Source: Syntrophaceae bacterium UBA4778 (GTDB lineage: Bacteria; Desulfobacterota; Syntrophia; Syntrophales; UBA4778). Taken from it: DNA of 7,416 bases. Below the pieces are notes generated by a model, which saw only the letters and a program-made list of their open reading frames with translations, made no database searches and was not told where the DNA came from. Shown here piece by piece: positions 1-6,005 of this stretch. The first letter of the stretch is position 1; the number at the start of each line of letters is the position of its first letter. Location: the NCBI GenBank assembly GCA_002403175.1, contig DHHG01000336.1, positions 1 through 7,416 on the forward strand, read 5' to 3'. The position numbers were made by a program, and so were the translations under genes.

Positions 1-22
1 CCACTATTGACGACCGATCTCA
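1..22 (+). repeat. Left copy of 22-bp terminal inverted repeat
   Basis: Bases 1-22 are the perfect reverse complement of 7393-7414, with only two extra bases (AC) outside the right copy. Similarity stops at base 23. The repeat overlaps the last codons and the stop codon of the minus-strand ORF at 4-87. It could be a terminal inverted repeat of an element, one arm of an invertible segment, or an assembly break at a repeat or fold-back read. The match is certain; its meaning is open. Confidence 0.9.
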
Positions 23-87
23 ATATGTGTATTGGTCAATCCGTTTTTGTGCATTCTTAAAAGCTCTTGATCGTCAACTTTCTTCAT
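4..87 (-). CDS. Short HTH-like ORF, probably a truncated N-terminus
   Basis: This 27-codon ORF starts at an ATG with a good Shine-Dalgarno sequence (AAGGAG, 11 bases upstream), 80 bases after the stop of the PAPS-reductase-like gene. The residues LLRMHKNGLTNTHI have the spacing of the first part of a helix-turn-helix (hydrophobic helix, Gly-Leu-Thr turn, then Ile). The expected continuation (A..L..) then fails and a stop follows. That failure coincides with entry into the 22-bp inverted repeat, because codon 22 ends at base 22. I read it as the start of a longer DNA-binding protein whose remainder is lost or replaced at the window edge. A genuine 27-residue peptide is possible but less likely. 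Function unknown. Confidence 0.4.
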   Translation of the reverse strand: MKKVDDQELLRMHKNGLTNTHIEIGRQ

Positions 88-167
88 GGTCTTTTATTCT
101 CCTTTTATTTTGGTGAAGTTCGGCTGTGCTGTTTACAGTCGAATCCATTTACTTTTATTTACTTAGC

Positions 168-989
168 TTAAAGTCGCGAAAGCCCTAGGATATCCCGTTT
201 GATTTTGTCATTCTGTTCTTTCGTTTTTCCTTGGTAGGGGATCATCGTAGCTCTCCGAGGACATAAAACCATCTTGCCCTCATTGTGCAGATCCAGGCAT
301 TCATAACAGGTAGGTATCGCATCATTGCTGTATTTATCCCTTGCGGTCCTTGTAGGATCACCACCGGGATTGTTATTGTAACGCTCTGACTGCACGGGGA
401 GTTTATACTTGTTGACGTATTCCCATATATCCTCATCGGTCCAGTTATAAAGTGGATAAGATGTATATCCAGGCCCTTGAAGGAATAGCTCTACAGATGC
501 TTTGGGGCCACCACCAAAGGGGTCCATCTCGAAATCACTTTTTTTGTGGCCGTGGATGATGCAATCCCATTGAAACTTGTAGCTACCCACTGTGGGCATA
601 TTTAGGAGTTCAATAGCGCATGAGTAATCTTGACCGGTTTTGTATTTATAACACCCCGTTCTGAATCCTATCCAGTCATTGCCGTTCATGTAAAAGAGAT
701 TGGACAGCTTAAAGATATTGCCAAGCTGAAAATAATCAGCTTTGGATGGCGGATATAGGATAAGATCGACATTCATATCAGCTGCCGTCTTAAAGGAATA
801 GAGATGTTTATGGAACGGGATCGTGACTAGTAGATATGCTACCTTAATCGTGGGGCAAACCTTCTGAGTCATGTGCAAGAGAGAAATACTATCTTTGCCG
901 AAGCTACAAAACAGAATCGGCCTCTTGCAATATTGAAGAGCTTCTTCAATTCTTGATATTGCTTCTTTTTCTTTCTGATCAAGTGTCAT
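168..989 (-). CDS. PAPS-reductase-family (PP-loop ATPase superfamily) protein
   Basis: The 273-residue product belongs to the phosphoadenosine phosphosulfate reductase / ATP-sulfurylase-like PP-loop family. Residues 29-34 (SFGKDS) form the pyrophosphate-binding PP-loop after a hydrophobic strand. Residues 178-198 (YPLYNWTDEDIWEYVNKYKL) match the conserved 'PL-x-WT-x-x-D-(I/V)-W' block. Near the C-terminus are C228-x2-C231 and C243, possibly metal-binding; E230-C231 followed by LHNEG loosely recalls the ECGLH catalytic loop of CysH. The paired CC motifs of Fe-S APS reductases are absent. Homologues are common in phages and plasmids, where the sulfur or adenylation chemistry is mostly undetermined; DndC of DNA phosphorothioation belongs to the same superfamily. 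The start has an AAGGA ribosome site 6 bases upstream. The gene sits alone downstream of the repeat array, with no sulfate-assimilation genes nearby, so a role in nucleic-acid modification or defence is at least as plausible as sulfur assimilation (inference). Confidence 0.88.
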   Translation of the reverse strand: MTLDQKEKEAISRIEEALQYCKRPILFCSFGKDSISLLHMTQKVCPTIKVAYLLVTIPFHKHLYSFKTAADMNVDLILYPPSKADYFQLGNIFKLSNLFYMNGNDWIGFRTGCYKYKTGQDYSCAIELLNMPTVGSYKFQWDCIIHGHKKSDFEMDPFGGGPKASVELFLQGPGYTSYPLYNWTDEDIWEYVNKYKLPVQSERYNNNPGGDPTRTARDKYSNDAIPTCYECLDLHNEGKMVLCPRRATMIPYQGKTKEQNDKIKRDILGLSRL

Positions 990-1020
990 TTGTTTTTCCT
1001 TTTTTGCTTAAATTCAATTG

Positions 1021-1080
1021 CACCCGTTTAGCGTTTAGTCCTATACAAAGTATAGGGACTAAACACGCTATATGTGGGTG
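1021..1080. other. Nested 60-bp hairpin / cruciform
   Basis: Reading inward on the plus strand, CACCC (1021-1025) pairs with GGGTG (1076-1080). GTTTAGTCCTATAC (1033-1046) pairs with the complement at 1050-1064 around an AAA loop, with one bulged base. AGC at 1030-1032 can extend the inner stem toward GCT at 1067-1069 across a two-base offset. No T-run follows on either strand, so it is not an ordinary intrinsic terminator. The stem contains two of the CGTTTAG/CTAAAC repeats. It may be a cruciform or single-strand initiation structure of an origin, or a double operator upstream of the PAPS-reductase-like gene. Confidence 0.7.
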
Positions 1081-1210
1081 GTCGTTTAGCATCCCCTAAA
1101 CGTGTAAGTTTTTGATATTTTGGTTTTATTTGTCATTCGTTTAGCTCCGTTTAGTTTGTTTAACCCTAAACAGGAAGGGCTCCGTTTAGCCATTTTTGCC
1201 TTTCGTTTAG
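1025..1210. repeat. CGTTTAG repeat array (iteron-like), candidate replication origin
   Basis: The heptamer CGTTTAG occurs on the plus strand at 1025-1031, 1032-1038, 1083-1089, 1138-1144, 1148-1154, 1183-1189 and 1204-1210. It occurs on the minus strand at 1096-1102. CTAAAC hexamers lie at 1059-1064 and 1166-1171, giving ten copies in about 190 bp. GCTCCGTTTAG is repeated at 1144-1154 and 1179-1189. An AT-rich stretch at about 1103-1137 separates two groups and could be the unwinding element. The last copy overlaps the stop codon of the 194-residue gene. Position directly after a primase-helicase and an HTH protein, with many short repeats and an AT-rich core, is typical of iteron origins in plasmids and phage satellites. 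The alternative is a multi-site operator for the downstream gene. No clear DnaA box was seen. Confidence 0.75.
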
Positions 1211-1791
1211 TTTTTATAATGCCCCTTTTGATTGAGTATTCCCTTGCTGATCGCTTCACTTTTTATCTGGCTAATCCTTCCCTTTGAAATTCCGATGGCG
1301 GCTGTTATGTCCTCATAGTTCAAGCCCTGATCCAGCATATCTAGAACCGCCTGTCTAAAGTCTGCAAGCAATGCCTTGCCGGAAAGAACACGATGATAAA
1401 CCGCTGTTACATTGTCTTCAGCTTCCAGACCGGTCCTTGTGAGTTCATATCCCTGAGGATATTTCTTCATGGTTTCTTCGTAAGCTGTTTCCCATATTGC
1501 CGTCATGACCTGTTGCAAAGATTCCTTCCGTGCTTTCGGTGTCCCTTGCTGATAATGATTCCGCCATATGACGCTCTCAGGAGGCGCAGATTCAACGATC
1601 TCTGCCGGGGCGATAGTATGAGTCTTAAGGACGTTCACGATCTCGGCCTTGAATTTCCGAAGTTCATCAATAAGCTGCCTTGCTGCTTCCGGGGGGACAT
1701 CCGACTTGAGGTAACGCAATTTGACATTCTCCCCTTCTAGGAAGATTTCATAACCGATATTTGCAAGCTCAGAAAGAAGGCCCTGCCTCAT
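1207..1791 (-). CDS. TubC-like N-terminal domain plus C-terminal HTH protein, primase-coupled
   Basis: Residues 4-56 (LLSELANIGYEIFLEGENVK onward, ending FKAEIVNVLK) resemble the small TubC N-terminal docking-like fold that is frequent in proteins encoded beside mobile-element primases. Residues about 155-183 (GLNYEDITAAIGISKGRISQ) form a convincing helix-turn-helix. The middle (about 60-150) is helical and unrecognised. The start codon overlaps the primase stop as ATGA (1788-1791), with AGAGG 7 bases upstream, so translation is probably coupled and made in step with the primase. The stop codon lies inside the first unit of the CGTTTAG array. The role is not known. By position and the HTH, an origin- or operator-binding accessory factor for replication is the best guess. 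Confidence 0.8.
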   Translation of the reverse strand: MRQGLLSELANIGYEIFLEGENVKLRYLKSDVPPEAARQLIDELRKFKAEIVNVLKTHTIAPAEIVESAPPESVIWRNHYQQGTPKARKESLQQVMTAIWETAYEETMKKYPQGYELTRTGLEAEDNVTAVYHRVLSGKALLADFRQAVLDMLDQGLNYEDITAAIGISKGRISQIKSEAISKGILNQKGHYKN

Positions 1792-4175
1792 AGAGTCACC
1801 TCTCTGAGGTCATCCTCAGTGTTTGTTTCTTCTTCTGAATTTATGTTTGCCTCCGGTTGGTGTTTTACATCCGTCACAACGTCACATTCCTTTACTGATA
1901 AGGGTTCCCGCTGATTTCCTATAGGTAACAAGACATCTTCTGTTACGTTTCGAAATTCCTGCAAATCCTTACTGGCATTGATTTGTGACGTGTGACGGAT
2001 AGTTTCGGGGGGAGAGGCCACATAACGAAAAAAAGATTCTAAAAACTGATCTTTTTCGTATCCTTTGGCGGTATCATGTCCGTTCCGAATCGTTTTGCTC
2101 TGAATGCCGTAACCCTTTAACTTGCTCGCAATCTGACGGGGTTTAATTTGAAAACCCCGATTATAGGTTGCCCATGGTTTTTCATCGTCGGCACACAATG
2201 CCTCAATGAGTTCCGCCGTGCTGATCCGATCAAGCCTCTTTTTCTCGAATATCTCCTGAATATCAGAAAGCAACTCAACACCTATTGTCTGTGATGCGCT
2301 TTTGTTCCCTGAGAGCTTCAGAGCGGCTTTTGTTCCGATATCCAGCCATTCATTACCGGCAATCATGGCGATTGCAAGCAGCGGTTCCCAGTTATCTTGT
2401 GCCCGGTCATTCAGGCCATTTGGTAAGGGTGGCCTCGCCTGTCTCACCTTTTCGCTACAATCCTCGGCGAATCGTGCCAGCTTTGCACGTAACCCATCAA
2501 GCAAGCCTGGCTCTGCATAGCGTATCCGTTCAACCCCTTCATGTGCCAGCTTGCGCCGTAATTCCAAAATAATTGCTCTGTCCATCAGCGTATCGGCAAC
2601 ATGGCCAATGCCGGAAAGCGCTTTTGCGCCCCAGGTGTTGAACTTAGTGGGGGTGAAATTCTCGCCAACGGTGCGAATGACAAATGCTGAATCTCGTGTG
2701 TGACCGCTGTTCAGCAATCCCCGTAATTCTTCATTGTCCTTCATGAAAGCATCGGCTTCGTCAATCAACAATGTGGGCTTCCATGCATCGATTATCCGAA
2801 AGAGCGCAGCCGGGGATATGCTGCTTGCAGTAATTGCCCGTGCCGATAATCGCCCCAACAGGTTCAGCAGAAGTGTTTTTCCACAGCGTTTTTCAGGTGC
2901 TGTAATTACTGCCAGGGGTGCAACCTGTACCACATCGATGAACCACGTCATTGCAACCCATAAAGCAACAGCGTGGGAAACTTCCTCATTGCAGATGATA
3001 AAGCGCCGGATTGTTGTTGAAATTTCAGTCAACAGCGTTGCAGGATTAACTGGTTCCGGCCACGGATCAACCTCCGTAAATAGCAAGCCATCGGTGTCGC
3101 TACCCTTGCGAGCGTCCCTCACAGCGGCATCTAATATTGCAGCCCGAATACCAAGCGCCTTTGCTTCGGCCTTTCGTAGCTTGTCATATTCTAAGGGGGA
3201 TAATGCCGCAAGTCTTACAACAGCCGCATCGAGCGGGTTCTCTTGCCTGAACTCGCTTTCCTCTTGTGAACAATTCCCATAAAAAGACTGACAACCTTTA
3301 ACAGCTTCCTCGATTGTGCCTTCGCCATATGTCCTCCCGTCGCCGTGATGCTTCTTGTCCCATTTGTCACGGTACAGGCCGCTTTCCCTGAAGGCTGCAT
3401 CCATCGTTACTGCATCTCCGTTAAGCCAGAAAGCCAGGTGTGAACACAAGGAAAGGTCCGCTTCAGATTGTGACGGATAGCCTGAATAATCCCCGTTCCA
3501 AAGCTGCTTTATTTCCGATCCGTTCTTGCTCTGAAAGGCTTTCTCTATACTGTCTTTCCAGTTTCCAATCCCTTCTTGTGATTGAACCTTCCGCGTCGGT
3601 TCCGGCTCTGGGGTCTGGTCTCCGAAAACTTCTCTATAAAATTCCTCAAGCTCTTTCTGTCTGTGTTCAATAGTTCTTGGAAAGCCGTCTATGGCATGGC
3701 CTGTTATGGTGACGTATCGACCATTCTGGTAAGCCTCTATAGGTCCCTTCCGTTTGCCGTCTACAGGAAGCTTGCCTTTAAGAATAACCCGGATTCCCTT
3801 ACCGGACGGGCTTTTCTCTGCGTAAGAGTCCAGTTCCTTAACCCTCTCGGCAATCTCAGGCAGAACCATATTCAATCCCCTTGATATTTCTGGATCGATC
3901 ACATCAAAGGCAGGGCACCGGCACTTATCGAAATCCAGGCCGATAAAAGGGTCTTCATCCGTCAAGACGAAACCGACACCATTGAATTGTTTGGCTTGTG
4001 CCTGCACCACGGGGAAGGCGTTCCAGGTTGCCGGATTATTGGATTCAGCCAGCTTTCCATTAGGTTGATAGGGGGGCTTTGTAACCTTTCCATCCCGTTT
4101 CACCGCTTGCCAGTTTACCCACTGAGGATATTGTTTGAGTTCTTCGGGTATGTTTTCAAAAATAGGTTCCATCAT
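1788..4175 (-). CDS. Primase-polymerase fused to DUF3631-type helicase
   Basis: The 795-residue replication protein has several modules. Residues 14-185 are an archaeo-eukaryotic-type primase-polymerase core: D81-x-D83 metal motif in GFVLTDEDPFIGLDFD, SPSGKGIRV at 122-130 (second motif, with Arg where many families have His), and IEAYQNGRYVTITGH at 146-160. Residues about 205-300 resemble the helical linker of phage primases (D240-LSLC, AFW, GLYRDKW, TYGEGTIEEA). Residues about 372-545 are a DUF3631-type ATPase: Walker A APEKRCGKT (426-434), Walker B TLLIDEAD (468-475), and probable arginine finger R533. Residues about 634-720 are the winged-helix end of that family (ISTAELIEALCADDEKPWAT). 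The acidic tail after 720 looks disordered. It would prime and unwind the replicon's DNA. The start overlaps the stop of the HTH gene (TAATG), and a second Met follows at once. The length appears complete, with no frameshift. Confidence 0.93.
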   Translation of the reverse strand: MMEPIFENIPEELKQYPQWVNWQAVKRDGKVTKPPYQPNGKLAESNNPATWNAFPVVQAQAKQFNGVGFVLTDEDPFIGLDFDKCRCPAFDVIDPEISRGLNMVLPEIAERVKELDSYAEKSPSGKGIRVILKGKLPVDGKRKGPIEAYQNGRYVTITGHAIDGFPRTIEHRQKELEEFYREVFGDQTPEPEPTRKVQSQEGIGNWKDSIEKAFQSKNGSEIKQLWNGDYSGYPSQSEADLSLCSHLAFWLNGDAVTMDAAFRESGLYRDKWDKKHHGDGRTYGEGTIEEAVKGCQSFYGNCSQEESEFRQENPLDAAVVRLAALSPLEYDKLRKAEAKALGIRAAILDAAVRDARKGSDTDGLLFTEVDPWPEPVNPATLLTEISTTIRRFIICNEEVSHAVALWVAMTWFIDVVQVAPLAVITAPEKRCGKTLLLNLLGRLSARAITASSISPAALFRIIDAWKPTLLIDEADAFMKDNEELRGLLNSGHTRDSAFVIRTVGENFTPTKFNTWGAKALSGIGHVADTLMDRAIILELRRKLAHEGVERIRYAEPGLLDGLRAKLARFAEDCSEKVRQARPPLPNGLNDRAQDNWEPLLAIAMIAGNEWLDIGTKAALKLSGNKSASQTIGVELLSDIQEIFEKKRLDRISTAELIEALCADDEKPWATYNRGFQIKPRQIASKLKGYGIQSKTIRNGHDTAKGYEKDQFLESFFRYVASPPETIRHTSQINASKDLQEFRNVTEDVLLPIGNQREPLSVKECDVVTDVKHQPEANINSEEETNTEDDLREVTL

Positions 4176-4366
4176 TATTCATCTACCCCGTATTTCTCTT
4201 GAATCCAGGCCATGACTTCGGATTCATTAAAGCGGATATATTTTCCGACTTTGATTCGGGGGATTGTGCCTTCACCTGTTTCACGGGTTCGGGAATACAA
4301 CCATGAAGGATGAACCTTCAGACGCGCCGCCATTTCCTCGATTGTTAAAAATTCTCCATTTCCCAT
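4175..4366 (-). CDS. AlpA/excisionase-like HTH DNA-binding protein
   Basis: The 63-residue product is a MerR-superfamily HTH of the excisionase/AlpA (HTH_17) type. FLTIEEMAARLKVHPSWLYS (6-25) is the helix-turn-helix, and IPRIKVGKYIRFNESEVMAW (35-54) is the wing and final helix, with the typical 'R-(I/V)-G-(K/R)-x-(I/V)-R-F' beta-hairpin. Such proteins serve as excisionases or as activators of replication and excision genes in prophages and satellites. No integrase is visible here, so a transcriptional role is favoured. AGGAGG at 4373-4378 lies 6 bases before the ATG and is the strongest ribosome site in the window. Its stop overlaps the primase start, so it heads the replication operon. A terminator-like hairpin sits only 22 bases before its start codon. 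Confidence 0.88.
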   Translation of the reverse strand: MGNGEFLTIEEMAARLKVHPSWLYSRTRETGEGTIPRIKVGKYIRFNESEVMAWIQEKYGVDE

Positions 4367-4388
4367 TAATGACCTCCTAGAGTGAAAT

Positions 4389-4426
4389 AAAAAAGCCGCC
4401 TACGGAATAGCTCCGTAAAAGACGGC
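4389..4426 (-). terminator. Intrinsic terminator / possible attenuator before the replication operon
   Basis: On the minus strand, GACGGC-type bases at 4421-4426 pair with 4395-4400 (one C-A mismatch), and TACGGA (4401-4406) pairs with TCCGTA (4412-4417) around a 5-base loop, with three bulged bases. Six U residues (4394-4389) follow immediately. This is a good Rho-independent terminator for transcripts leaving the 378-residue gene, whose stop is about 100 bases upstream. Only about 10 bases separate the U-run from the ribosome site of the HTH gene. There is therefore no room for a promoter after it, so the replication operon must be read through or past this structure. Confidence 0.8.
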
Positions 4427-4457
4427 CTAAGAATAACCTAATAATGTATTTACACCA

Positions 4458-4463
4458 AGTATA
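4458..4463 (-). promoter_or_regulatory. Candidate -10 box for the replication operon
   Basis: The minus strand reads TATACT here. No good -35 consensus lies 16-18 bases upstream; that position instead abuts the 10-bp repeats at 4486-4531. That would fit an activator-dependent or repressor-overlapped promoter. It is weak evidence, as a -10-like hexamer is easily found in AT-rich DNA. Confidence 0.25.
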
Positions 4464-4485
4464 TTACTGGAAAAACAATAACTTA

Positions 4486-4531
4486 CGGGAATACGCTATT
4501 AAGCGTTTACCCGCACTTTATCGTTTACCCG
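4486..4531. repeat. Three phased 10-bp operator-like repeats
   Basis: CGTTTACCCG occurs exactly at 4504-4513 and 4522-4531. An inverted copy with two mismatches (CGGGAATACG) is at 4486-4495. Each is separated by 8 bp, giving an 18-bp period. The rightmost unit overlaps the stop codon of the 378-residue gene. The position, just upstream of a TATACT box and the replication operon's leader, suggests binding sites for a regulator, perhaps the adjacent AlpA-like protein. The first five bases (CGTTT) and TTA are shared with the CGTTTAG array at 1025-1210, but the sequences are not the same. Confidence 0.6.
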
Positions 4532-5661
4532 TAGTAACTTTCCTTTGCTCCTTCTTTTCTCTTTTTTCTCTTGTACTCGGCATGTTTGCCGGATTTTATA
4601 TTTATCTCATTATGAAAGTTGAGGCGGCATTTATCTGAACAGAAGTAACGCCCAGTTCTTTCGATTCTCAAGGTGTCTCGGATAAAAACATTATTACACT
4701 TTGAACATTGTTTCAAATGTTTAACATTTTGAGAATCTTTCATAAATTCAATTAAACAGTAAGAAACTGGTTGGTTATAATAGTCTTCAAAAGAAAGTTC
4801 AGGTAACACACCAAACCTTTGAATATAAAAAACGGAGTCAAAATAATTTGTGAAATTTATCTCTCCCAGTCTAGTTACAGAAGCTTCTTCTTTGGCTATT
4901 TCGTTATAAGTGGTCGCATACTGATCGAGTAATTCACGCAGTACCTGCAAGTCTTCATTTTTTCCCCCAATGAGCAAGGTAAGACAGCGTTTCAGTCGTT
5001 CTTTAGTCAAATCTATATAGGCATGTTCACTTAGAAGACCGTCATAATATTCAGAGACGTCTATCATTTGTTGGTATCTCTTTTTTGAGAGAGTATTCTT
5101 TAAACTGTTTATAGATGTGCCCGTGTTCATCAGGCTTTCAATATTTGTTATTAATCCTGCAAGAATAGCTTCACTGTCTCGGTGATTAGAAGCTGAGCAT
5201 AAATGACTGAAATATTTTTTGATATGGTCAGCGTCAAAATAGTCTGTGCCATCCACTTCGAAATCTAAATATGGTTTCCCATCATAATCATATCCCCCAT
5301 CCAAATAAACTATACGATCATATATCAGTGCTTTTTCAGACACATCGTAGCCCTTATATCTGAATTCACCATTATCTATAATAGGTGTGATCTCGGATAA
5401 TATCTGGCGTTCCTTGGTTTTGAGTTCCAGGAGTTCATTTTCTAGTTGATTGAATGATGATTTAAAATCTTTAATGGTAGGGAATCGATTCTCATCTTCG
5501 GGAATGTCTTTGTTTAATATTCTATCCGGAAAATCAAGAAACAATTTCATGTTTTCAAAAAATCTAGTGCCTGCTTCATCGGATGACTTGGAATTAGCAA
5601 AGTCCACAATGAATTTTCCGTAAAGTCGATGGATTTCAGATATTTTATTTTGTCGTCCCAT
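4525..5661 (-). CDS. Unrecognised 378-residue protein with C-terminal zinc-finger-like motif
   Basis: I do not recognise a named family. The C-terminus holds C319-x2-C322 and C341-x3-C345 in a setting (QCSKCNNVFIRDT, then RYFCSDKCR) like CGNR-type or treble-clef zinc fingers. It is followed by a very basic tail (358-370, Lys/Arg-rich), suggesting nucleic-acid binding. Residues about 64-92 look like a short coiled coil. Residues 105-150 hold a Tyr/Asp-rich patch (LDGGYDYDGKPYLDFEVDG). No membrane segment or signal peptide is seen. The region is visibly more AT-rich than the primase, and the gene has its own downstream terminator and flanking gaps, so it looks like separately acquired cargo. 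A regulator, RNA-binding factor or defence gene are all possible. The start has AGGG and AAGG upstream (spacing 8 and 2). Confidence 0.8.
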   Translation of the reverse strand: MGRQNKISEIHRLYGKFIVDFANSKSSDEAGTRFFENMKLFLDFPDRILNKDIPEDENRFPTIKDFKSSFNQLENELLELKTKERQILSEITPIIDNGEFRYKGYDVSEKALIYDRIVYLDGGYDYDGKPYLDFEVDGTDYFDADHIKKYFSHLCSASNHRDSEAILAGLITNIESLMNTGTSINSLKNTLSKKRYQQMIDVSEYYDGLLSEHAYIDLTKERLKRCLTLLIGGKNEDLQVLRELLDQYATTYNEIAKEEASVTRLGEINFTNYFDSVFYIQRFGVLPELSFEDYYNQPVSYCLIEFMKDSQNVKHLKQCSKCNNVFIRDTLRIERTGRYFCSDKCRLNFHNEINIKSGKHAEYKRKKRKEGAKESYYG

Positions 5662-5692
5662 TACCTTGCCCTGTAATATTCCACAGAAGTCG

Positions 5693-5750
5693 TTGAGGCC
5701 CGGGCCAGCGGGAATTTCCGGTTTTTTCGAGAGCTACCCTATGGCCTCAA
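5693..5750. repeat. 8-bp inverted repeat enclosing a GGCCCGGGCC palindrome
   Basis: TTGAGGCC (5693-5700) and GGCCTCAA (5743-5750) are perfect inverted repeats 42 bases apart. The left arm runs into the self-complementary GGCCCGGGCC (5697-5706). Together they fill the 96-base gap between the cysteine-rich gene and the 378-residue gene. No U-run follows, so it is not a standard terminator. It could be a recombination scar or boundary of the inserted gene, or a transcript-stabilising hairpin. Confidence 0.5.
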
Positions 5751-5757
5751 TTGAAAT

Positions 5758-5988
5758 TCATTCGCTATCTTCAGGTCTCTTCTTTATAATACTCCTGTAA
5801 TCTCCGCACCAGTCATCATAATTAGTGCACGGCCATACCGGATCAGGGCACCCGTCATCTCCTTCTTGACCTGCTTCTGGTGCATGTCTTCTGCATTGCT
5901 CTCTGCCTAATTCCTCAGGTTTCAAAAGGCGTGACATATCATCAATATTCCAGTAGTAGCATCCGTAACAGGATTCTTTTCTTTCCAT
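5758..5988 (-). CDS. Small cysteine-rich (zinc or metal-binding?) protein
   Basis: The 76-residue product has C7-x2-C10 near the N-terminus (CYGCYYW), C32 in QCRRHAP, and C61 in DWCGDY, with extra C47 and C54. The order 'CxxC - CRxxxP - WP - (D/E)WCG(D/E)(F/Y)' is a pattern I recall from many small phage and bacterial proteins of unknown function. Four conserved cysteines suggest a structural metal site. It is probably cytosolic, with no signal peptide. GGAGGA lies 9 bases before the ATG. A palindromic CACAA-N3-TTGTG lies just upstream of that ribosome site. Confidence 0.75.
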   Translation of the reverse strand: MERKESCYGCYYWNIDDMSRLLKPEELGREQCRRHAPEAGQEGDDGCPDPVWPCTNYDDWCGDYRSIIKKRPEDSE

Positions 5989-6005
5989 CGGTCATGATCC
6001 TCCGC

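Noticed and set aside
104..144. 24-codon minus-strand ORF (ATG at 151) overlapping the start of the left-edge ORF
   Set aside because: It has no ribosome site and runs through the ribosome site of the better-supported ORF.
1021..1210. CRISPR array
   Set aside because: Repeat units are 7 bp, in both orientations and irregularly spaced, without constant-length spacers.
2285..3282. Long plus-strand open frames opposite the primase
   Set aside because: They are antisense shadows of a well-supported coding frame, with low-complexity products and no domain.
4444..4638. Plus-strand ORF with a hydrophobic stretch resembling a membrane segment
   Set aside because: It overlaps the end of the 378-residue gene and the regulatory repeats. 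The hydrophobic run is the complement of Lys/Glu-rich codons in the basic tail.
5693..5750. Integron attC-like site
   Set aside because: The arms do not match the conserved GTTRRRY / RYYYAAC cores, and no integrase or cassette structure is present.
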